From the NCBI GenBank assembly GCA_016839385.1, contig JAEOUK010000657.1, positions 1-11,615 of the forward strand: a DNA stretch of 11,615 nucleotides, written 5' to 3'. Positions 1-6,279 of this stretch are shown piece after piece. The stretch's first letter is position 1. Every line of letters starts with the position of its first letter. The stretch is from Promethearchaeota archaeon. GTDB taxonomy: Archaea > Asgardarchaeota > Lokiarchaeia > Sigynarchaeales > MK-D1. The translations under genes and the position numbers were made by a program. The notes beneath the pieces are model-generated. The model searched no databases and was not told where the DNA came from. It saw nothing but the letters and a program-made list of their open reading frames with translations.

Positions 1-7
1 AATAACC

Positions 8-559
8 TTGATTCAAGAAAAACCAGAACTTATGGACTTGATGGATATTTTCACTCAACGTGTTGGAGAATTTTTTGATAAATACAAAGAAAATACTGAA
101 GATTCAAAAGAACTGGTAAAAATGGTAGCAAATCATGAAATCTATAATGTAATGATGCAACTCCGGGCTGGACCGATACCCAAAAATCGAATGTTAACTA
201 CTACCGAGAGTGAACCCGTTAAGAATTTGAAAGAAATTCTTAATGTTTTGAAAGAAAAAAAGATAATAGATGAATTCAATTACAAAGGAGAAACCCAAAT
301 TTTACTGATCGATGACATTCAATTTATTACATCGTTTCCAGAATATTTGATGAATTTTGCATCAAAGCAAAGTGATATTCAGATTCATACATCAGAGCTA
401 TCAAAACCAAGAGAACTCCAGAAATCTGTACGCAATAAAATAAAAACTAAATCATTGGATGAGTCAAAAGAGTCTGGATTAGAGAATTTGGGAGAGGAAG
501 TGTTTTCTAAACTAAAAAAAATATCAAAAGAAAAAAGCAGTAAGAACAAGGATGATTAA
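8..559 (+). CDS. Hypothetical protein with a winged-helix-like core and lysine-rich tail (5' end uncertain)
   Basis: I do not recognise this family. The frame is open to the left edge of the window, so the true start may lie upstream; in-window candidates are the TTG used here and an ATG at position 32. Residues about 41-115 read like a small winged helix: a helix (NHEIYNVMMQLRAG), a turn, a recognition-like helix (EPVKNLKEILNVLKEKKIID), then a hairpin (FNYKGETQILLIDDIQF). The segment after residue 133 is rich in Lys, Ser and Glu and looks disordered. There is no signal peptide and no membrane segment, so the protein is probably cytoplasmic. It is followed directly by two more small genes on the same strand, the next one starting within or 1 nt after its stop, which indicates co-transcription. 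A nucleic-acid-binding or regulatory role is only an inference from the fold guess. Confidence 0.72.
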   Translation: MIQEKPELMDLMDIFTQRVGEFFDKYKENTEDSKELVKMVANHEIYNVMMQLRAGPIPKNRMLTTTESEPVKNLKEILNVLKEKKIIDEFNYKGETQILLIDDIQFITSFPEYLMNFASKQSDIQIHTSELSKPRELQKSVRNKIKTKSLDESKESGLENLGEEVFSKLKKISKEKSSKNKDD

Positions 560-560
560 C

Positions 561-1004
561 ATGAGGGATAAAGAACTAAGCTGGGGTAAAGTAGTAGAAA
601 AAAATACTCTAGGAAATATCTCGTTACCAAAAAAGATGTTTGACTCATTTTTTAAGGAAACTTGGACCAATTCTGAAGAATTTACTCATGTTCTTATTGT
701 GTTTTCCCCCAAACCACGTGCTTTAAAAATTGACATATTTCCATTGACAGGCAGTGAAGTTGTAAAAATTCAGCTAAAATTGACTGATTTCTCAATTAAC
801 ACAATTGAACAAATTCGAGAAATAACAAAGGAACTCAGATTGCCAGATGATTTATTTATGTCTGGAGTATGTGTTGAGCAAAAATATTGTTTATATGAAT
901 CATATATTGAAAAATCGAAATTGATTGTTCCAGTTGAACTTATACAGCAAAAATTTGCATCTATTGAGAGTGTTACTGATGTCAATGTCGATCATATAGA
1001 ATAG
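561..1004 (+). CDS. Hypothetical protein with possible AbrB-like N-terminus and ACT-like C-terminal domain
   Basis: This 147-aa protein has two parts. Residues about 8-62 start with GKVVEKNTLGNISLPKKMF, which loosely resembles the swapped-hairpin AbrB/SpoVT pattern. Residues about 66-146 follow a beta-alpha-beta-beta-alpha-beta order (VVKIQLKL, then TIEQIREITKELRL, then SGVCVEQKYCLYESYIE, then VELIQQKFASI, then VTDVNVDHI), the pattern of ACT or ferredoxin-like regulatory domains. I chose the ATG at 561 rather than the one at 552, because an AGG at 549-551 sits 9 nt upstream of 561 but touches 552. Either start keeps the gene coupled to the preceding stop (557-559). No catalytic motif is visible. 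A ligand-sensing or DNA-binding regulatory role is inferred from domain shape only. Confidence 0.72.
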   Translation: MRDKELSWGKVVEKNTLGNISLPKKMFDSFFKETWTNSEEFTHVLIVFSPKPRALKIDIFPLTGSEVVKIQLKLTDFSINTIEQIREITKELRLPDDLFMSGVCVEQKYCLYESYIEKSKLIVPVELIQQKFASIESVTDVNVDHIE

Positions 1005-1013
1005 GGATATTTC

Positions 1014-1283
1014 ATGACAAAAGAGACCAATCTATCTGAAGATAATGAACAGTTGATGAATTATAAGTACATTTTAGGTGAAATGGGAATCCAAATATTA
1101 GTAGCAATTTCGAGAGGGGCTACTACAAAAGTATCGATTCGATTGTTATCTGGTGTTCCTCCTGAATGTATAAATGGACGATTACCAGTTTTATCAAATC
1201 TCAATTTAATCTATCAAACTCAAGAGGAATATTACATAACTGAACGGGGAAATAATTTTTTAGGTTGCATCGAAAATGATTAA
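1014..1283 (+). CDS. Small winged-helix DNA-binding protein
   Basis: An 89-aa protein, most of which is a winged-helix domain. Residues about 19-84 contain helix 1 (LGEMGIQILVAISRG), helix 2 (TTKVSIRLLSG), a recognition helix (PPECINGRLPVLSNLNLI) and a wing (YQTQEEYYITERGNNFL) that ends like many archaeal MarR/HxlR-type regulators ('YxxTxxGxxfl'). It lies 9 nt after the previous gene, with a weak GGGAT ribosome site. It is the third gene of the small cluster, so it may regulate that cluster or respond to the ACT-like partner, which is inference. Its stop codon is followed after one base by the box C/D RNA at 1285-1370, so that RNA is probably carried in this transcript's 3' region. Confidence 0.8.
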   Translation: MTKETNLSEDNEQLMNYKYILGEMGIQILVAISRGATTKVSIRLLSGVPPECINGRLPVLSNLNLIYQTQEEYYITERGNNFLGCIEND

Positions 1284-1284
1284 G

Positions 1285-1370
1285 TATATGTGCTGATGAT
1301 GATATCAAGACGATCTGAGAGTCAACCTTACAACTCAATGCTGAAAGCGATCCACTCTGAAGCGCGTATA
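1285..1370 (+). ncRNA. Box C/D guide sRNA with two 12-nt guides and a 10-bp terminal stem
   Basis: Elements read directly: box C ATGATGA (1296-1302, exact RUGAUGA), D' guide of 12 nt (1303-1314), box D' CTGA (1315-1318), box C' ATGCTGA (1338-1344, 6 of 7), D guide of 12 nt (1345-1356), box D CTGA (1357-1360). Positions 1285-1294 pair with 1361-1370 over 10 bp including two G-U pairs. The stem ends exactly where a C/D kink-turn requires, leaving the three-base bulge 1295-1297. The D'/C' pair also forms a kink-turn: GAGT (1319-1322) pairs with ACTC (1333-1336), leaving bulge 1337-1339. Such RNAs guide 2'-O-methylation with L7Ae, Nop5 and fibrillarin. By the fifth-nucleotide rule the D guide would address the G in AGTGGATCGCTT and the D' guide the second U in ATCGTCTTGATA. 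Targets are unproven. It lies between a stop codon and the Roadblock gene promoter. Confidence 0.86.
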
Positions 1371-1372
1371 AA
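1367..1372 (+). promoter_or_regulatory. Candidate TATA box for the Roadblock gene
   Basis: TATAAA lies 68 nt upstream of the Roadblock start codon. Transcription from it would begin near 1395 and leave a 5' UTR of about 45 nt that contains the GAGG at 1427-1430. Its first four bases are also the end of the 3' strand of the C/D RNA terminal stem, so one sequence may serve two purposes. No convincing BRE is seen. Confidence 0.35.
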
Positions 1373-1439
1373 TGACCATAATTTTTTTAGCACGTAACCT
1401 AAATCATATCATAAGACAAAAAATCGAGGAAACATAATA

Positions 1440-1841
1440 ATGCAATTCGGTGGAGATATAGGAATCGGGCCTGAAGACATTGGTAGATTAGAGCCCGAAA
1501 TCGCATATGTAACGTCAAATTCTGATATAGAAGCTATCGCATTGGTAACCGATTCAGGATATCAAATTGCGTATGCAGCCATAAATCGCTCCATTGATTC
1601 GGATGCATTATGTGGAATTGCTTCTGCATTAACTTCTACATCAAATATGGTCACTAAAACTGTATTTAATGAAAACCTATCTGAAGTTATTGTGCGTGCA
1701 GGAAATGGATACATAGTTGTATCGAATGCAGGGAGATTTGTTCTAGTTGGAGCAGCTCAAAATATCCAAAATATGATGAAAACTGTAAAAGTATTCCGTG
1801 TAGCAGCCCAAAGAATCGCATCTCAATTCCCACGGTTCTGA
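1440..1841 (+). CDS. Roadblock/LC7 domain protein
   Basis: A 133-aa single-domain Roadblock/LC7 protein. Visible family features: an N-terminal helix (EDIGRLEPEIAYVTSNSDIEA), the central strands IALVTDSGYQIAYAA, a long helix (LCGIASALTSTSNMVTKTV), then VIVRAGNGYIVVSNAGRFVLVGAA and a final helix (VFRVAAQRIASQF). Such proteins form dimers that bind or regulate small Ras-like GTPases (MglB in bacteria, dynein light chains and Ragulator in eukaryotes); they are numerous in Asgard archaea. No GTPase gene is adjacent here, so its partner is unknown. A GAGG at 1427-1430 precedes the ATG by 9 nt, a good ribosome site. The gene appears monocistronic, with its own TATA-like element at 1367. The extra 15 or so residues before the core are Gly-rich. 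Confidence 0.88.
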   Translation: MQFGGDIGIGPEDIGRLEPEIAYVTSNSDIEAIALVTDSGYQIAYAAINRSIDSDALCGIASALTSTSNMVTKTVFNENLSEVIVRAGNGYIVVSNAGRFVLVGAAQNIQNMMKTVKVFRVAAQRIASQFPRF

Positions 1842-1950
1842 AATGATACTCACGACAAAAAAACAAATTCTTTTAATTAATTTTCTGTTCTTAAACGCTT
1901 TATTATAATAACTCAGTGACAATAATTTATTTTATTATTCTTTACTAAAT

Positions 1951-2823
1951 ATGACTGAGATACGTATGAACCCATTTGAATCAATCCCTTCGGATATTAA
2001 AGAAACTATTCTGGAAGCAAAGAATAATGGATTAACTCGAATGGAAATTTGTGTTCAATATGGGTTTGATTGGGATGTAGTACTTCACTGTTTTGGAGAT
2101 TCTCTTGAGAAAGTTATCGAAAAGGATATGTATCATCAAGGATTTCGTTATACATATAAATGGGTAAAACACCGTCATGAGGCTCTACAACAAGAATCTC
2201 ATTCCCAAATCAAAACAATGTATAAATTTTTGAAGAGTATTGCAAAAGGGAATTATCCAAAAGAATTTTTTAATGATGGAAATGTACAACGCATATCGCA
2301 GTTTCGTCTTAATCGTCTCAAACGTGGGAAAGTAGCAGAAATTGGAAAAGATCTAATTCGAGAGGGTTTTATTATTGAAACATTAAGTATTCATGACCTT
2401 ACGAGAATATCTAAGAACTTATTCGCAGCTCATGTAAATGCACAGAAACCCAAGCCTTCTCATCATGATATCCAATCCCAAATTTTGGACCAAGATCCTT
2501 TATCAATAGCAATGGAAATTCCTATATGGGGAAATCCCCCGGTGACACCTGAAATTGTCACTGGTCATATTGATCTCCTTAGAATTGTGAACGATACAAT
2601 ATATGTTGTGGATTATAAACCTGAGAACACTTTTATGCCATCAGTTCCCCAAGTAGCCTTTTATGGATATCTTTTACAAAAGAACTTGAATATGAAGAAG
2701 GTTATGTGTGCTTCTTTTAGTCGTAAAAAAATCTGGGAATTTGAACCTAAAATATTGTATAGAATCAACGAGATTTTGTCAGAACATAATATAAACTTCT
2801 TTACATGGCAGAAATTTATATAA
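1951..2823 (+). CDS. RecB-like PD-(D/E)XK nuclease with HTH-like N-terminus
   Basis: A 290-aa protein. The C-terminal half carries the RecB/Cas4-type nuclease signature in order: an acidic motif I candidate AMEIPIW (187-193, Glu189), TGHIDLL (204-210, Asp208), VVDYKPE (219-225, Asp221 and Lys223) and PQVAFYGYLL (233-242, Gln234 and the Tyr). These are the metal-binding and catalytic residues of the superfamily. The N-terminal part, about 14-60, looks like a helix-turn-helix (KETILEAKNNGLTRMEICVQYGFD). The four-cysteine Fe-S cluster of Cas4/AddB is absent; only three scattered Cys exist. No CRISPR array or cas gene is nearby. The start could be the ATG at 1951 or the one at 1966. The gene converges on the oxidoreductase operon with only 13 nt between stop codons. 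Role in repair or DNA processing is inferred; the substrate is unknown. Confidence 0.78.
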   Translation: MTEIRMNPFESIPSDIKETILEAKNNGLTRMEICVQYGFDWDVVLHCFGDSLEKVIEKDMYHQGFRYTYKWVKHRHEALQQESHSQIKTMYKFLKSIAKGNYPKEFFNDGNVQRISQFRLNRLKRGKVAEIGKDLIREGFIIETLSIHDLTRISKNLFAAHVNAQKPKPSHHDIQSQILDQDPLSIAMEIPIWGNPPVTPEIVTGHIDLLRIVNDTIYVVDYKPENTFMPSVPQVAFYGYLLQKNLNMKKVMCASFSRKKIWEFEPKILYRINEILSEHNINFFTWQKFI

Positions 2824-2834
2824 AAAAGAAAAAA
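2822..2834 (-). terminator. T-rich terminator of the oxidoreductase operon
   Basis: On the minus strand, 2 nt after the beta-subunit stop codon, the sequence is T6-C-T6. Oligo-T tracts are the known intrinsic termination signal of archaeal RNA polymerase. It overlaps the last codon and stop codon of the convergent nuclease gene. Confidence 0.55.
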
Positions 2835-2836
2835 TA

Positions 2837-3928
2837 TTACTCGCAATAATCATCTGAGCAATATCTGTTTTGTAATGTGAATGAAGAAGATCTCACAATT
2901 GCAGATTTTAAGAATTGGTATCCAATATCGTATGTAGAACCATCACCTGCAAGGTGAATAACATATGGTACTTCTTTATTCCATAGGCCTTTGTATCGCA
3001 ACATTCGATAGGTTGTAGCCACTGCATCAGCAACAGTAGCTCCAGATTCGAACAGATGGTGCATCCATGAAGTTTTCCAAGATGTGAAGTTGTCCTTACT
3101 AGTTGCTACTTCCAAACAGCAAGTATTGTTTACATATAAAACATTGTTTTGAGCAACTTGAGTCGCTGCCAAAGTGAGTAGATGCATAATAGACCCTGCA
3201 CCACATCCAGGACATAATCCATATCCAGGAGCCATATGAGTTTGAGGTGTGAATTTCTTCACATTCATCTTATAAACATCCATAGGAGCCTCCGCACCCA
3301 TGTTTTCAACTAACGACTTCATATTATTCAATCGAGATTCTGTTTGCTGAATAAGTTCATTGAGTAAATCCTCTTCAAATTTTGGCTTAAATAAGTGTCT
3401 ATATTTGCCCATAGTTTTGATAAATTCAAGGAATTTGTCTCGATTGAATTTAAGGGGTCGAGAATAACTCCACTTTGGAATTCCGTCTTTTACACGAATA
3501 GTAATCAATGGATAGTAACCAGAATCGGTACCTAACTTCGCAATTTTATAAGAATCGTGTGCATCAGATCTCCATCCACGGGGACAAGGTGAAAATGATT
3601 GGATAAATCCTCCGCCAGGAGTTTTCATTGCTTCAATAACTTTACCCATGAAATCTAATGGATAGGCTAAACTTGCAGTCGCAAAGAATGATGATTTTGT
3701 ACCTAAGAATGCCATTGGATTCAAGATATCTTGTTTCACTCCCACTTTTCCCTTGATTTCCTTACCACCAGGACCAGTTGTAGTAGAACAAGCAAATGGA
3801 GTGGAACCACTTTCTTGAATCCCAGTGTTCATGAATGCCTCGTTGTCATAGTTGAAATACAATACGGTGTGTCGCTCTTGACGTTTTAAGAGATCTTCCA
3901 CCTCGATAATATTTGATTTTACTGCCAT
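2837..3928 (-). CDS. porB: 2-oxoacid:ferredoxin oxidoreductase beta subunit, circularly permuted
   Basis: The beta subunit binds thiamine pyrophosphate and one [4Fe-4S] cluster and catalyses CoA-dependent oxidative decarboxylation of pyruvate or a related 2-oxoacid with ferredoxin. In normal PorB the order is CPGCG, GCLEV, GDGGTYD, YDNEAYMNTG, then SPCPRGW. Here residues 27-36 are YDNEAFMNTG, 113-119 SPCPRGW, and only later come CPGCG (239-243), CCLEV (270-274) and GDGSTYD (328-334). Residues about 20-210 equal the normal C-terminal half including its terminal helices; a short linker (211-222) leads into the normal N-terminal half. The cluster ligands Cys115, Cys239, Cys242 and Cys271 are all kept. 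Length is 363 aa against roughly 320 usually. The ATG directly follows the alpha stop codon, with GGAGG at 3937-3941. The last 18 or so residues after FLKSAIVR are not recognisable. Substrate is not determined by sequence. Assembly error cannot be excluded, but the frame is open throughout. Confidence 0.9.
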   Translation of the reverse strand: MAVKSNIIEVEDLLKRQERHTVLYFNYDNEAFMNTGIQESGSTPFACSTTTGPGGKEIKGKVGVKQDILNPMAFLGTKSSFFATASLAYPLDFMGKVIEAMKTPGGGFIQSFSPCPRGWRSDAHDSYKIAKLGTDSGYYPLITIRVKDGIPKWSYSRPLKFNRDKFLEFIKTMGKYRHLFKPKFEEDLLNELIQQTESRLNNMKSLVENMGAEAPMDVYKMNVKKFTPQTHMAPGYGLCPGCGAGSIMHLLTLAATQVAQNNVLYVNNTCCLEVATSKDNFTSWKTSWMHHLFESGATVADAVATTYRMLRYKGLWNKEVPYVIHLAGDGSTYDIGYQFLKSAIVRSSSFTLQNRYCSDDYCE

Positions 3929-5146
3929 TTAGAGTTCCTCCAATTTATCTTTCGTCTCTCGAACTCCGAGATAATAATAAAGACGTCCTTTCATATCATT
4001 CACTTTCTCCATCTTCTTTGCGGCAGCGGTGAATTCATCCTTAGTTACATCACGTCCACCTAATCCAACAACGAAACTTCGTAGGATGGTTCCTAAAGGA
4101 TAAGTTGCTGTTGCAATCGAGGATGCGACAGGAGGTAGGACATTGTTCAAAGAATCGTCCTTTTCCAATACAATTAGTTTTTCAATATTGTGATCCTCGA
4201 TAATCTTTTGGAGTTGTTCAAATGGGAAAGGTCTCCAAGTTCGGATTTTAATTAATCCATAATCTTTGTTATTTTCCATCCAGCTGATAATATTTCCACA
4301 CATGGATCCCATGGTTATGAATGCAGTTTTGGAAGGTGCGTCTAAGTTAAAACCTTCGACATGATCATATTGTCTTCCTGATATTTTTCCAAATTCCTTA
4401 TAGGCTTTTCCGATAGTGTTTAATACACCTTCTTTGGCTTTATCTAATCCACGCCGACCTTCCATGAAATAAGTTGGAGTGACAATACTACCCCATGTTC
4501 CAGGTGTGTCTGGATTAAAAGTATGTCGCTTCCTCTTTGGAGTATATTTTATAACCTCTGCATGTGTTAATGCTTCAAAGTTTTGAGCGGAGTGAGATAT
4601 AATAAATCCATCATGCACAAACATAGTTGGAAATAATGAATCTTCAGCGATTTTTGATGCGATTATCGCGGAATCATAGGTTTCTTGCACGTTTTCTGAT
4701 ACTATTGCATTCCATCCGAAATCCATTAATGTAAATTCCCAAGAATTCCAAATACTTAGGTTTGGGGAATTGAATGCACGCGCTGAGATTAACATAGTTA
4801 ATGGTAATCTCCATCCAACTGGCATAGGTAATCCCTCACACATTAAGAGATATCCTTGACTTGCAGTTGCGGTAAAGGTTCGTGCGCCTGCAGCACAAGC
4901 AGCGGTACTGTAAGATATTGCTGCCAGTTCGGATTCCACGTTGACAAATGCTGCCTTCAGAAACCCTTGATTAACAACATCGCTCAAACCTTCTACAGAT
5001 TGTGTTTGAGGAGTGATTGGGAAAGCGCATATTACATCTGGATCGGTTTGTGATACTGCACCTGCAACTGCATAGTTTCCCGTCATGGCTAATTGCTTAC
5101 GTTCGGTTATTTCCTTAAAGAACGGACTCATTGGTTCTACTGACAT
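3929..5146 (-). CDS. porA: 2-oxoacid:ferredoxin oxidoreductase alpha subunit
   Basis: A 405-aa alpha subunit of the POR type, the usual length. It shows the N-terminal pyrimidine-binding domain with AFPITPQTQSVE (about 41-52), the NVESELAAI segment with the Glu that activates thiamine pyrophosphate (about 69-77), and GARTFTATASQGYLLMCEGL, followed by a segment (SARAFNSPNLSIWNSWE) typical of PorA where NPNLSIW-like sequence lines the active site. The C-terminal transketolase-like domain contains ITMGSMCGNI and KIRTWRPFPFEQL. With the beta and gamma-delta subunits it forms the cytoplasmic enzyme that links 2-oxoacid oxidation to ferredoxin reduction. The substrate is likely pyruvate but could be another 2-oxoacid. 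Its ATG follows the gamma-delta stop immediately, with GGAGGT at 5156-5161, so the genes are co-translated from one mRNA. Confidence 0.94.
   Translation of the reverse strand: MSVEPMSPFFKEITERKQLAMTGNYAVAGAVSQTDPDVICAFPITPQTQSVEGLSDVVNQGFLKAAFVNVESELAAISYSTAACAAGARTFTATASQGYLLMCEGLPMPVGWRLPLTMLISARAFNSPNLSIWNSWEFTLMDFGWNAIVSENVQETYDSAIIASKIAEDSLFPTMFVHDGFIISHSAQNFEALTHAEVIKYTPKRKRHTFNPDTPGTWGSIVTPTYFMEGRRGLDKAKEGVLNTIGKAYKEFGKISGRQYDHVEGFNLDAPSKTAFITMGSMCGNIISWMENNKDYGLIKIRTWRPFPFEQLQKIIEDHNIEKLIVLEKDDSLNNVLPPVASSIATATYPLGTILRSFVVGLGGRDVTKDEFTAAAKKMEKVNDMKGRLYYYLGVRETKDKLEEL
3937..3941 (-). promoter_or_regulatory. Ribosome binding site of the beta-subunit gene
   Basis: GGAGG on the minus strand, 8 nt before the ATG at 3928 and inside the end of the alpha gene. 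It fixes the start of the permuted beta protein at MAVKSN and shows that the permuted order is what ribosomes would translate. Confidence 0.75.
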
Positions 5147-6082
5147 TTATTTTTTACCTCCAGTTGTTTGTTGCTTCTTCATTTTTTCTGTAAGAGCATT
5201 CTTGGGACAGATAAGCCAGCAATTACCACATCCCTTGCAGTGATATTCATCTACTCCAGCGACGTGATATTCACCATCTTCACCTAGCTCTCGAATAATG
5301 GCTAGATCTGGACATACCATGAAACATCTTTGACAATTAATACATAGGTCTTTGTTCCATTGAGCTACAGAAACTCCCCATGATCCAGTCTTCACTACTT
5401 CTGAACCTCCAGGCGTATACCACACACCCGCAAGGTCCCGTTCTTTGTATCCTGGATTTCCGAGATCAGTGTGGCTCCAAGGTTTTTTTGTATCTGCCTC
5501 ATAATTTAATTTAAATCCTAAATCAAGCATCTCGGTCTTTTCAAAGGCTAACTCAACCACTTTTGCATTTTTTTCTGCAATACTAGCTTTGAAAGTCTTG
5601 AAAATCGCATTTTTTAGCTGTTCGAGGTCAAAAATACCAGAAACCTTAACCAATGCTCCCAAAATTACAGTATTGGTGATATTTCTTCCCAAAACATCTA
5701 AAGCTAGTTGAGTTGCATCTAATTTCGCAAAATTGATGTCCTTTCGACTGACTTTTGATCGAATTTCATCAAAAGACATAGTGGTATTTACAATCAACCA
5801 ACCTCCAGGAGTCATACCATTTGCAACATCAATATCGTCAAGCAATGTATCGTCCAATACTCCTACATAATTCGGAGTGTACACTTGCTCATTCGTTCGG
5901 ATTAAATTTTTATTCTTTCCAAGCCGGGCATAACTTTCAGTGGGGCTTCCCATTCTTTCAGCACCAAATCTAGGCTGATTCACGCCGAAACCGTCAAAGG
6001 AATCGACACAGAGCTGGGAAGCTGTAACACCACCTTGTCCACCACGAGCGTGGAACCTTACGCTAATCGCATAATCTGACAG
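5147..6082 (-). CDS. porG: 2-oxoacid:ferredoxin oxidoreductase gamma-delta fusion subunit, probable CTG start
   Basis: A fusion of the gamma domain with the delta 2x[4Fe-4S] ferredoxin domain, 311 aa from the CTG. The delta part has CINCQRCFMVC (Cys247, 250, 253, 257) and CKGCGNCWLIC (Cys282, 285, 288, 292), which pass electrons toward ferredoxin. The gamma part begins SDYAISVRFHARGGQGG and continues to QPRFGAERMGSPTESYARL, a near-perfect match to known PorG N-termini (RFHGRGGQG and FGAERRGAP). A GTG at 5983 would delete the first 33 residues with the RGGQGG motif. Between the in-frame stop at 6086-6088 and that GTG there is no ATG, GTG or TTG. CTG at 6080-6082 has AAGGAAG 8 nt upstream, so I place the start there; ATT at 6065 is the alternative. 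It is the first gene of the operon. A sequencing error at the start codon would give the same picture. Confidence 0.88.
   Translation of the reverse strand: MSDYAISVRFHARGGQGGVTASQLCVDSFDGFGVNQPRFGAERMGSPTESYARLGKNKNLIRTNEQVYTPNYVGVLDDTLLDDIDVANGMTPGGWLIVNTTMSFDEIRSKVSRKDINFAKLDATQLALDVLGRNITNTVILGALVKVSGIFDLEQLKNAIFKTFKASIAEKNAKVVELAFEKTEMLDLGFKLNYEADTKKPWSHTDLGNPGYKERDLAGVWYTPGGSEVVKTGSWGVSVAQWNKDLCINCQRCFMVCPDLAIIRELGEDGEYHVAGVDEYHCKGCGNCWLICPKNALTEKMKKQQTTGGKK
5156..5161 (-). promoter_or_regulatory. Ribosome binding site of the alpha-subunit gene
   Basis: GGAGGT on the minus strand, with 9 nt between its end and the ATG, located inside the end of the gamma-delta gene. It supports the chosen alpha start and shows that this organism uses strong Shine-Dalgarno sites within operons. 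Confidence 0.75.
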
Positions 6083-6090
6083 TGTTTAAA

Positions 6091-6097
6091 CTTCCTT
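6091..6097 (-). promoter_or_regulatory. Ribosome binding site supporting the CTG start of the gamma-delta gene
   Basis: AAGGAAG on the minus strand is followed by 8 nt (TTTAAACA) and then CTG. The spacing equals that of the two downstream genes in the operon. No comparable site precedes the ATT at 6065 or the GTG at 5983. Confidence 0.6.
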
Positions 6098-6169
6098 TAT
6101 TTTTTTCTTCTAAACAACGTTTAGACTAAAAGTATTGAGAAGCAATTGTTTTCTTTTCATAAAAATTTT

Positions 6170-6177
6170 CATATAAA
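6170..6177 (-). promoter_or_regulatory. Candidate TATA box of the oxidoreductase operon
   Basis: TTTATATG on the minus strand, about 88 nt before the CTG start, would give a 5' UTR near 60 nt. Flanking it are the 9-bp inverted repeat arms ACAACGTTT (6114-6122) and AAACGTTGT (6187-6195), a possible operator. The spacer 6083-6332 between the two divergent genes holds no ORF or RNA gene that I can support. Confidence 0.35.
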
Positions 6178-6271
6178 CGCTTAACGAAACGTTGTATCTT
6201 AGAAGGGATCCATCATTCGAATATAGAAAGTTGTCTCAATCTGATGAATAGCAAATCATCGTATCAATACC

Positions 6272-6279
6272 TTTAAAAT
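6272..6279 (+). promoter_or_regulatory. Candidate TATA box of the secreted-protein gene
   Basis: TTTAAAAT lies 53 nt upstream of the ATG at 6333. A transcript would start near 6300. No strong ribosome site precedes that ATG. Weak call based on base composition and position only. Confidence 0.3.

Noticed and set aside
1951..2823. Cas4 or CRISPR-linked nuclease
   Set aside because: The four-cysteine cluster is missing, and there is no CRISPR repeat array or cas gene in the window.
2837..3928. Reading the beta gene as two fragments or a frameshifted pseudogene
   Set aside because: The frame is open over 363 codons, catalytic and cluster residues are kept in both halves, and the start has a strong ribosome site directly after alpha.
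4856..5053. Cys-rich 65-aa ORF antisense to the alpha subunit
   Set aside because: Its cysteines arise from the antisense of Ala/Gly-rich codons in a well-conserved gene; no own ribosome site or family match.
5147..5983. GTG at 5983 as the true start of the gamma-delta gene
   Set aside because: It would delete the conserved RFHARGGQGG segment and has no Shine-Dalgarno, whereas the upstream frame is clearly coding.
6240..6260. CTGATGA in the spacer before the secreted-protein gene as a box C
   Set aside because: No CTGA follows at a suitable distance and no flanking stem was found on either strand.
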